DNA of 12,440 bases, taken from positions 1 through 12,440 of the forward strand of contig JAUYEC010000144.1 in the NCBI GenBank assembly GCA_030691585.1, written 5' to 3'. The position numbers and the translations under genes were made by a program. The notes under the pieces were generated by a model, which saw only the letters and a list, made by a program, of their open reading frames with translations, was not told the origin of the DNA and ran no database searches. This document shows positions 1 to 6,300 of the stretch, piece by piece; the first letter of the stretch is position 1; every line of letters starts with the position of its first letter. Source of the DNA: Candidatus Omnitrophota bacterium. GTDB lineage: Bacteria; Omnitrophota; Gorgyraeia; Gygaellales; Profunditerraquicolaceae.

Positions 1-107
1 TAGAAAAATACGTGCGCGATGCCAAGATCACCCAGATTTATGAGGGCACAAATCAGGTTCAGCGCAATATTATTGCATTACAGTTGATTAAAGAGATGGC
101 TAAATAG
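1..107 (+). CDS. Acyl-CoA dehydrogenase, C-terminal end only (partial)
   Basis: The reading frame enters at base 3 and runs 34 codons to TAG at 105-107. The translated end contains RDAKITQIYEGTNQVQR, the hallmark C-terminal segment of the acyl-CoA dehydrogenase family. By family knowledge the Glu of YEGT (codon 42-44) is the catalytic base that removes the alpha proton of the acyl-CoA in short- and medium-chain members. The enzyme would oxidise an acyl-CoA, or run as an enoyl-CoA reductase, passing electrons to ETF. The gene is followed 119 bases later by etfB and then etfA, the order typical of Bcd-EtfB-EtfA type clusters, so this is probably their partner. Substrate chain length cannot be judged because the N-terminal bulk lies outside the window. 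Confidence 0.9.
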   Translation, partial: EKYVRDAKITQIYEGTNQVQRNIIALQLIKEMAK

Positions 108-128
108 CAGAAACAAGAGATGTGTTTC

Positions 129-159
129 TGTAGGGACAGCATATTATGCTGTCCCTACA
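129..159. repeat. GTAGGG palindrome, subtype C (copy 1)
   Basis: A perfect 15-bp inverted repeat around a single central base, with left arm TGTAGGGACAGCATA and centre T. It differs from subtypes A and B in the inner arm (GCATA). It lies between the acyl-CoA dehydrogenase and etfB, 15 bases before a subtype A copy. Transcribed, it would form a very stable hairpin. The copy at 2386-2416 is its exact reverse complement. Confidence 0.95.
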
Positions 160-174
160 AGCGAATCCGCTAAT

Positions 175-203
175 GTAGGGGCGGGTTTGAAACCCGCCCC
201 TAC
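175..203. repeat. GTAGGG palindrome, subtype A (copy 2)
   Basis: A perfect 14-bp inverted repeat with left arm GTAGGGGCGGGTTT and centre G. It ends 23 bases before the etfB start codon. With copy 1 it fills most of the gap between the dehydrogenase and etfB, leaving no obvious promoter there, so etfB is probably read from upstream. Confidence 0.95.
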
Positions 204-226
204 GTGATAATGGATCAGCAAATTTT

Positions 227-1009
227 ATGAATATTATCGTCTGCATTAAGCAGGTCCCTGAAACCACCGAAGTCCGGATTAATCCCGAGACTAACACGCT
301 TATCCGCGAGGGCGTGAAATCTATTATCAACCCTTTTGACATGTACGCCATAGAAGAAGGCGTGCGGCTCAAGGAAAAATTCGGCGGCAAGGTTACAGTT
401 ATCAGCATGGGGCCTCCGCAGGCCGACGCTGCACTGCGTGAAGCGATTTCTCTTGGCGCCGACGAAGGCATCCTTGTTTGCGACCGGGCCTTTGCCGGCA
501 GTGACACCTGGGCCACGAGCTATATTCTCTCCGGTGCGATAAAAAAGATCGGGGTTTTTGACCTTGTGATCTGCGGCAAGCAGGCTTCCGACGGCGACAC
601 CGCCCAGGTCGGGCCGGGCATCTCGGCGCACCTGAATATTCCCCAGGTAACCTATGTTAAAAAAATAGAAGAGGTTAGGGATAACTTGATGCGCGTGGAA
701 AGAATGATGGAAGAAGGTTTTGAAATTATTGAGACACCGATGCCCGCGCTCTTGACCGTAGTTAAGGAAATAAACGAGCCGCGGCTTCCGTCACTTAGAG
801 GGATGATGAAGGCCAAAGCAGCCAAGATCACGCTTTGGACGCAAAAAGAATTAAACCTCGACCCGCAGCAGATCGGCCTGTGCGGCTCGCCCACGCAGGT
901 GGTCAAGATATTTACTCCACCTCAGCGCGTCGGCGGCCAGATGCTTACGGGTGAGATTTCGGAAATCACAGCGAAATTAGTGGAACTGTTGAAGAGCGAA
1001 ATAGTATAA
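227..1009 (+). CDS. etfB: Electron transfer flavoprotein beta subunit
   Basis: The 260-residue protein is the normal length for EtfB and starts MNIIVCIKQVPET, the family's conserved N-terminus, which fixes the ATG at 227 even though the Shine-Dalgarno is weak. The loop CGKQASDGDTAQVGP (residues 116-130) is the nucleotide-binding segment. NEPRLPSLRGMMKAKAA (183-199) and SPTQVVKIFTPP (221-232) are further EtfB hallmarks. It pairs with EtfA as a soluble cytoplasmic heterodimer that exchanges electrons with acyl-CoA dehydrogenase. The sequence, including DRAFAGSDTWATS near residues 86-98, resembles what I recall of the bifurcating Acidaminococcus EtfB more than respiratory ETFs. Bifurcation is therefore plausible but not proven. 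etfA follows after a 124-base gap holding an inverted-repeat element. Confidence 0.95.
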   Translation: MNIIVCIKQVPETTEVRINPETNTLIREGVKSIINPFDMYAIEEGVRLKEKFGGKVTVISMGPPQADAALREAISLGADEGILVCDRAFAGSDTWATSYILSGAIKKIGVFDLVICGKQASDGDTAQVGPGISAHLNIPQVTYVKKIEEVRDNLMRVERMMEEGFEIIETPMPALLTVVKEINEPRLPSLRGMMKAKAAKITLWTQKELNLDPQQIGLCGSPTQVVKIFTPPQRVGGQMLTGEISEITAKLVELLKSEIV

Positions 1010-1018
1010 AAGTATAAA

Positions 1019-1125
1019 AGGGGACGTTCCCAAAGGGGACACCCTTGTAAATTGGCAAATTTTTAAGACTAGTAATTTCAAATAGTTACAGATTAAAAGG
1101 GTGGTACCTGAGGGAACGTCCCCCT
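1019..1125. repeat. 107-bp imperfect inverted-repeat element between etfB and etfA
   Basis: The left arm (1019-1046), beginning AGGGGACGTTCCC, is matched by the right arm (1097-1125), ending GGGAACGTCCCCCT. Each arm is about 28 bases, with several mismatches and one length difference. The roughly 50-base A+T-rich centre has no coding content. The element almost fills the etfB-etfA gap, starting 10 bases after the etfB stop and ending 8 bases before the etfA start. The GGGGAC arm start resembles that of the 68-bp palindromes at 8355 and 9633. It is probably a small non-autonomous repeat or processing hairpin; no transposase is encoded. Confidence 0.8.
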
Positions 1126-1133
1126 AAAATAAT

Positions 1134-2336
1134 ATGGCTATTCAAATTATAATTGAAAAATGTACCGGTTGCAGCCTGTGTGTGAAGGCATGTCCTTTTG
1201 GCGCCATATGCGTTATGGATAAGTTGGCAGTCATCGATCTGCATAAATGCAACCTTTGCGGCGCATGTGTGCCGGCCTGCAAATTTAAGGCGATCCTGCT
1301 GGAAAAGCCGCAGACTACCTGTGTTTTGCCGGATATCAAAGGTTATAAGGGTATATGGGTTTTTATCGAGCAGAAAAACGGCAAGGTGCAATCCGTATCC
1401 TACGAGCTTTTGGGCAAGGCGCAGGAATTATCAATTAAGTTAGGTTCGCCTGTAAGCGGGGTATTGATCGGCAATAATATGGACGACCAGCTGGATGAAT
1501 TGATCTGGCGCGGCGCCGACAACATTTATCTTGTTGAGGCACCGGAGTTGGCAAACTTTCAGGATGAACCTTACACGAACATCCTGGTGGAATTAATTAA
1601 AAAACACAAGCCCGAGATATTGCTTTGCGGCGCAACTTCCATTGGCCGTTCGCTTATCTCGCGTGTCGCGGTTAACATCAAGTCCGGCCTGACTGCCGAT
1701 TGCACCGGCCTTGATATTGACCCGGATAAATTAATACTCCTGCAGACGCGCCCGGCTTTCGGCGGCAATATCATGGCCACGATCATTTCTCCGAATTACC
1801 GGCCGCAGATGGCCACTGTCCGCCATAAAGTGATGCAGCCGATTGAGCCGGATAAACATCGTAAAGGTAAGATTATCAAAGAAAGCTTCAGCGCGGAGTT
1901 ATATGTTTCGCGCACTAAACTCCTGGATATAGTCGAGGAAATAGAATCGCTGGTAAATTTGGCCGAGGCCGATATTATTGTCTCCGGCGGCCGCGGCATG
2001 GGCGGGCCGGAAAATTTTAAGATGCTTGAAGAACTTGCGCATGTGCTGGGTTCTGCTGTGGGTTCATCGCGCGCCGCAGTAGATGCCGGCTGGATGCCGT
2101 ATTCGCACCAAGTAGGGCAGACCGGCCGCACTGTTTCCCCCAAAATATATATTGCCTGCGGAATTTCGGGCCAGATACAGCACTTAGTCGGCATGCAGTC
2201 TTCAAAGATCATTGTCGCCATTAACAAGGACCCCGAGGCCCCGATCTTTAAGGTCGCTACTTATGGTATTGTCGGCGACCTGTTCCAGATAGTTCCCGCT
2301 CTTACAAAAAAATTTAAGGAAGTACTTCGTCGCTAA
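1134..2336 (+). CDS. etfA: Electron transfer flavoprotein alpha subunit with N-terminal 2[4Fe-4S] ferredoxin domain
   Basis: The 400-residue protein opens with a two-cluster ferredoxin domain: C10, C13, C16 with C49, and C39, C42, C45 with C20. The EtfA N-terminal domain follows (about 70-250), then the FAD-binding domain (about 275-400) with SGGRGMGG (284-291), SSRAAVDAGW (311-320), QVGQTG (326-331) and CGISGQIQH (342-350). Plain EtfA is about 320 residues; the extra length is the ferredoxin module. Ferredoxin-fused EtfA is known from anaerobes, for example in the caffeyl-CoA reductase-Etf system, where ETF links NADH, ferredoxin and an acyl-CoA dehydrogenase. It sits downstream of etfB in the same direction. 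The start is set by the ferredoxin domain; no good Shine-Dalgarno is visible. Confidence 0.95.
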   Translation: MAIQIIIEKCTGCSLCVKACPFGAICVMDKLAVIDLHKCNLCGACVPACKFKAILLEKPQTTCVLPDIKGYKGIWVFIEQKNGKVQSVSYELLGKAQELSIKLGSPVSGVLIGNNMDDQLDELIWRGADNIYLVEAPELANFQDEPYTNILVELIKKHKPEILLCGATSIGRSLISRVAVNIKSGLTADCTGLDIDPDKLILLQTRPAFGGNIMATIISPNYRPQMATVRHKVMQPIEPDKHRKGKIIKESFSAELYVSRTKLLDIVEEIESLVNLAEADIIVSGGRGMGGPENFKMLEELAHVLGSAVGSSRAAVDAGWMPYSHQVGQTGRTVSPKIYIACGISGQIQHLVGMQSSKIIVAINKDPEAPIFKVATYGIVGDLFQIVPALTKKFKEVLRR

Positions 2337-2338
2337 AC

Positions 2339-2367
2339 GTAGGGGCGGGTTTGAAACCCGCCCCTAC
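2339..2367. repeat. GTAGGG palindrome, subtype A (copy 3)
   Basis: A perfect 14-bp inverted repeat, identical in sequence and orientation to copy 2. It starts 3 bases after the etfA stop codon and could serve as a 3' hairpin protecting or ending the etf message, although no U-run follows. Confidence 0.95.
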
Positions 2368-2385
2368 AAAAGTGTATATTTTCTC

Positions 2386-2416
2386 TGTAGGGACAGCATA
2401 ATATGCTGTCCCTACA
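2386..2416. repeat. GTAGGG palindrome, subtype C (copy 4)
   Basis: A perfect 15-bp inverted repeat with centre A, the exact reverse complement of copy 1. Together with copy 3 it makes an A-C pair behind etfA that mirrors the C-A pair in front of etfB. Confidence 0.95.
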
Positions 2417-2557
2417 TCGCACATCAGAAGAAAGCGCTTTCTGTTTTTGCGAGTTTGCCCTTGAATATAGCTGTTTTTGAGTATACAGTTTATATAGGTC
2501 GGATCAGTTTTTAGGAGGGGAAAGGCAGGCATTACCACGGCGTGGAAAGAGGCCGAA

Positions 2558-2911
2558 ATGAGTGGCGATGATTTCCGCGAAAAAAGGGCATATACTCGCT
2601 TTGAAGTAAACATACCGGTGAATTATTTTGTTCACGACCAGAGCGAACCTGTATTTTACGGCAAAACGAACAATATCAGCCCAACGGGCCTGGGTTTGCT
2701 CTGCGAGCAGGGAGCGGAAGTGGGGCAAGGAATTATTTTGGATATCTGCCTCAGGGTCCCTGACAGCCAATATCTCAAGTTAAAGGGCAGAGTGGTTTGG
2801 ACCAGTGCAACTATAGATGGTAAGTATAGGATCGGCATAGAGTTAGAAGGAGAGAAATTGAAGCCGATCCCAATTTTATTGCAGGTGATCAGGTCGCAAA
2901 AAGGTATCTAA
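2558..2911 (+). CDS. Stand-alone PilZ-domain protein (probable c-di-GMP receptor)
   Basis: The 117 residues carry both c-di-GMP-binding signatures of the PilZ family: RxxxR (R10-R14, RAYTR) and [D/N]xSxxG (N39-G44, NISPTG). A beta-barrel-like stretch follows (KLKGRVVWTS, KYRIGIELEG). There is no signal peptide, membrane segment or other domain, so it should be a soluble cytoplasmic adaptor whose target cannot be told from the sequence. AGAGG at 2548-2552 lies 5 bases before the ATG and supports this start. A second purine-rich SD-like run (AGGAGGGG, 2513-2520) has no ATG near it. A weak promoter candidate (TTGAAT 2461, TATACA 2482, 15-base spacer) lies upstream. A terminator follows closely, suggesting a single-gene unit. 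A GGDEF protein is encoded 5.5 kb away. Confidence 0.9.
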   Translation: MSGDDFREKRAYTRFEVNIPVNYFVHDQSEPVFYGKTNNISPTGLGLLCEQGAEVGQGIILDICLRVPDSQYLKLKGRVVWTSATIDGKYRIGIELEGEKLKPIPILLQVIRSQKGI

Positions 2912-2926
2912 ACCTTTATGGATAAT

Positions 2927-2956
2927 ACGGTTATAGAAAATTATAGCCGTTTTTTT
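2927..2956 (+). terminator. Rho-independent terminator after the PilZ gene
   Basis: ACGGTTATA pairs with TATAGCCGT (9 positions, one G-U wobble) around a 6-base loop and is followed directly by six or more T residues. It begins 15 bases after the PilZ stop codon. Confidence 0.8.
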
Positions 2957-3012
2957 ATGTGTTTTTTCCGCACTTTTTAGCATACCAATGTCAAAGAATG
3001 TAAAAATTTTCC

Positions 3013-3041
3013 TTGACAAACCCGCCAAAATCAGCTAAAAT
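3013..3041 (+). promoter_or_regulatory. Sigma70-type promoter for the HTH-smc transcript
   Basis: A perfect -35 TTGACA (3013-3018) and -10 TAAAAT (3036-3041) are separated by exactly 17 bases. Transcription should begin near 3048, giving a leader of about 108 bases that is almost wholly hairpin-forming. The previous unit ends in a terminator 57 bases earlier. Confidence 0.75.
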
Positions 3042-3058
3042 CTAAACAATTGGTTTTT

Positions 3059-3113
3059 CGTCGTTTGTCGTCCGTCTTTCGTTAAATAAACGAACGACGG
3101 TCAACGAACGACG
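3059..3113. repeat. 25-bp arm imperfect hairpin in the HTH-smc leader
   Basis: The arms 3059-3083 and 3089-3113 pair at 21 of 25 positions around the 5-base loop AAATA. Each arm is itself built from short CGTCG/CGTT-like units (CGTCGTTTGTCGTCCG; ACGAACGACGG, AACGAACGACG). It lies entirely within the predicted 5' untranslated leader and runs straight into the next palindrome. Confidence 0.8.
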
Positions 3114-3133
3114 CCTGCCTGCCGGCAGGCAGG
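3114..3133. repeat. Perfect 20-bp palindrome CCTGCCTGCC/GGCAGGCAGG
   Basis: A perfect 10+10 palindrome with no spacer, abutting the preceding hairpin and followed by GACGACG (3134-3140). The Shine-Dalgarno of the next gene begins 12 bases later. I recall this palindrome as a dispersed repeat in several candidate-phylum genomes, which a genome-wide count would test. Confidence 0.85.
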
Positions 3134-3155
3134 GACGACGTAATAAGAGGTGTTT

Positions 3156-3332
3156 ATGTTTAATACAGAGCTGATGACCATTGAAGACTTGGCGGATTAT
3201 CTTAAGGTGACCCGCCGCACAATATACGACTGGGTGAAGCATAATAAAATACCCGCGGTGAAACTTATCGGCCAGTGGCGTTTTCGCAAAGATAAAATTG
3301 ACGCCTGGATAGAGACGAGATCGTTAAATTAA
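3156..3332 (+). CDS. Excisionase-type (MerR-like) helix-turn-helix DNA-binding protein
   Basis: The 58-residue protein is a single winged-HTH module of the excisionase/HTH_17 type: MTIEDLADYLKVTRRTIYDWVKHNKIPAVKL, then a wing with GQWRFRK and the closing helix KIDAWIE. The ATG at 3156 is chosen because AAGAGG at 3145-3150 lies 5 bases ahead. A GTG at 3150 in the same frame would bury that site. It should bind DNA, but the target is unknown. Such small proteins serve as phage or element excisionases and also as ordinary chromosomal regulators. No integrase is nearby, which favours the latter. smc begins 23 bases after its stop, so the two are probably co-transcribed. Confidence 0.85.
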   Translation: MFNTELMTIEDLADYLKVTRRTIYDWVKHNKIPAVKLIGQWRFRKDKIDAWIETRSLN

Positions 3333-3355
3333 ATTAAAACATCTAGGAGAAGACA

Positions 3356-6300
3356 ATGTATTTTAAAAAACTAGAATTGTTCGGATTCAAATCATTCTGC
3401 GATAAAACCGTCTTGAATTTTGAACCCGGCGTCACCGCCATCGTCGGCCCAAACGGCTGTGGAAAATGCCTGCGCTACGATTCATTGGTGACCTTAAACG
3501 ACGGCTCCCGCGCTAAGATCGGTGATCTGGTGGAAAGTGAGCTTAAGTCAACAGCCGCAATAGAAAACTTAGATGATGGTTTTGTGGCTACCGGGAACAG
3601 CCGGAACATAAATATACTATCTTTAAACCCGCGGACGCTTAAGATTGAAGAGCGCCTGGTTTACGCGTTTATAAAAAGAAAAGCTCCTGAATTTCTGCTA
3701 GAAATCACAACCAGGTCCGGTAAGACGGTAGTAACCACTCATTACCATCCCTTTTTTACCATTGATGACGGCAAGATCATTGATCTTAAGGCAGAGCAAT
3801 TGAAAATCGGTTGCAGGATTGCAACGCCGCGCCAACTGGGCAAGTTGAAGGCCGGTTCTAAGTTAGACCTCTTTGAAATTTTTAAGAAATTTAAAGAAGA
3901 GGACCAGGTTTACCTGCCTTATTCAGAAGAGTTGGCAGATTTTCTGTTATCGCTTAAATCATGTTTTAATAATTTTAATGAAATGGCTGATTCCACTTGC
4001 GTCAAAGTAACGGCGCTTAAAACGGCAATTGACGGTCAGTCCATAAATATAGCAAATTTTGTTAAAGTTCTCGAGTATGCCAATATTCGGGAAGTCCCGG
4101 ATTTTGTCACGCGCATCAAATCCCGCAGCAGCGGAGAAATTACTCTGCCGCGGAAAGTTACTCCCGAGGTCGCTAGGTTCCTGGGGTATCTTGTTTCGGA
4201 AGGCAGGACCACAGATTCTAATCAAGTTTGGTTTGTGAATGAAGACAGGAAGGTTGTCGCGGATTTTATTGCGTGTGCGCGCGAGGGTTTTGGGGTTGAA
4301 GCCAAGGCATTCAATTATAAGGACTGCGCGCAGGATGTGTTGATCTTCTCTAGCGTCTTATGTCAATTCCTGGAAAAGGCGTTTGATTTTAAGATTGAAG
4401 GTGTTTCCAGAGAAAAAAATGTCCCGGCGCAAATATTTAACGCCGACAACCGGATAATCGCAGCCTTTCTCTCGGCTTCGTTTGAAGGTGATGGATATTT
4501 ATCCGTTGGCAGAAAAAATAGCGGTGTTTATTTTGAGTATGCGAGCGCCTCGCATACGCTGGCCCATGATATAGCCAGTTTATTATTGCGTTTGGGCGTG
4601 CAGTCCATCATTAGAAATAAGGTCAAATATGCCGCCAATACGAAAGAAAAAATAAAGAGGGAATATTATTCGGTTTTTGTCTATGGCTTGGAGAATGTTC
4701 AGCGGTTGGCTAAGTTTTTGAATTTTGCCGGGGTTAAATCCGATAAGTTGGCAGCGATTAAGAATTTAAAGCTTAAAACAAATCTCAACCTTGATCTTAT
4801 TCCTGGTATCAACCGGATTTTTAAAAGTTTAGTGAAAGAGGCGGGGATTAATGTTAAGCGGATTAGAAAGATCTCGCCGAGATTGGCCGCCTATTATGAG
4901 GACAGGTGTCTTCCTACGCGCCAGGGGTTATCGGAAGCGTTAAGCATAATTGCCGAGCACGGCGAATTGAACGGATTGGCCGGGGTAATGTATGATTATC
5001 TTAAACTGATAGCCGGTTCCGATATTTATTGGGATGAGGTTGTAAGTATTAAGAAGATATATTCACAAGATTGGGTCTATGATCTATCTATTCTTGGGAC
5101 TCATAATTTTATCGCGCAGGATATGATTGTGCATAACAGCAATATCTTCGATAGTATACGCTGGGTCTTAGGAGAGCAGTCGGCCAAATCCCTGCGCGGC
5201 TCGGATATGCAGGATGTGATCTTTAACGGTACGGATAACAAGGAAGCCGTGGGCATGGCAGAGGTCACACTTACGCTGGATAACAGCCAGCGTTTTTTCA
5301 ATGTGGAACACCAGGAGATCGCCATTACCCGCAGGCTTTTCCGCTCGGGAGAGAGCGAATACCTGTTGAATAAGTCGCCGGTGCGCCTGAAGGACATCCT
5401 TGATATATTGATGGGCACGGGTATCGGGGCAGAGAGTTATTCTATTGTAGCACAAGGTAAGATAGACCTGGTTTTGAGCTCGCGCCCGGAGGACCGCCGC
5501 CTTGTTTTTGACGAAGCCGCCGGCATCACAAAATATAAGGCCCAGAAAAGAGAAACCATACGCAGGCTCGAAGACACGGAGCAGAATCTCTTAAGGGTCA
5601 ACGATATCATCACCGAAGTCAGGCGCCAGATCAACAGCCTTGAGCGCCAGGCCAATAAGGCGCGGCGCTATAAGGAGGTATTTGAGGAGCTTAAGTCCAA
5701 GGAAACAGCTATGGCGCTCTCTCAAGAAAAGGCGCTGATAAAACTTAAAGAGGAGTCAGAGGCAGAGTTAAAGCGCCTCGAACTAAAACAAAGCGAACTA
5801 TTAGAATTCTCTGCTCATGAAGAGTCAAAGGCATCCGAGCGCCAGCTTCAGTTAAAGGCGCTGGAAGAAAATATGATGTCTGTAAAGAACGAAATTTTGA
5901 GCATGGATAACCAGATCGTCATGAATACCGAGCGTGCGGCCTTTAATAAAGAGAAGATCGCCGAGATATCCGCGGCACAGGAATCGTATTTGAAACAGAT
6001 CACCGAGCTTGCGGCAAGGCTTGCCGTTGACCGGGAAAAGATCAACAGGCTCAAGGATGAATACGCCGCGATCCAGGAGAACATCAATCTTAAGAACGTG
6101 GCCCTGGCCCAGAGCCAGGAGCAGATTACAGCGCTGGCACTAGCCGTTAAAGCTGCCTGTGATAAAATATCAAACGCAAAGCTTGATACATTGGAGCTGG
6201 CCAAAAAAATAGCTAATACCAGGAACGAGATCACCGATTTTAGTTCTAAAGAGCAGATATTTCAGGCGCGCAGGAAGAGGCTGGAGGTAGAGAAAGTAAA

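Noticed and set aside
129..2416. GTAGGG palindromes considered as a CRISPR array
   Set aside because: Copies are in pairs or alone, hundreds to thousands of bases apart, lie inside genes, have no regular spacers, and no cas genes are present.
2417..2557. A c-di-GMP or other riboswitch before the PilZ gene
   Set aside because: The leader does not show the conserved core of the c-di-GMP (GEMM) or other riboswitch classes I could recall; only a weak promoter, an SD-like run and a 4-bp hairpin are visible.
3156..3332. The HTH gene as an excisionase of an integrated phage or element
   Set aside because: No integrase, att-like direct repeats or phage genes are in the window, and housekeeping genes lie on both sides; the fold alone does not imply excision.
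3467..5137. The insert in smc read as a group I/II intron or a native SMC domain
   Set aside because: The frame is open across it with intein splice blocks at both ends and exact restoration of GKSN on removal, which fits an intein and not an intron.
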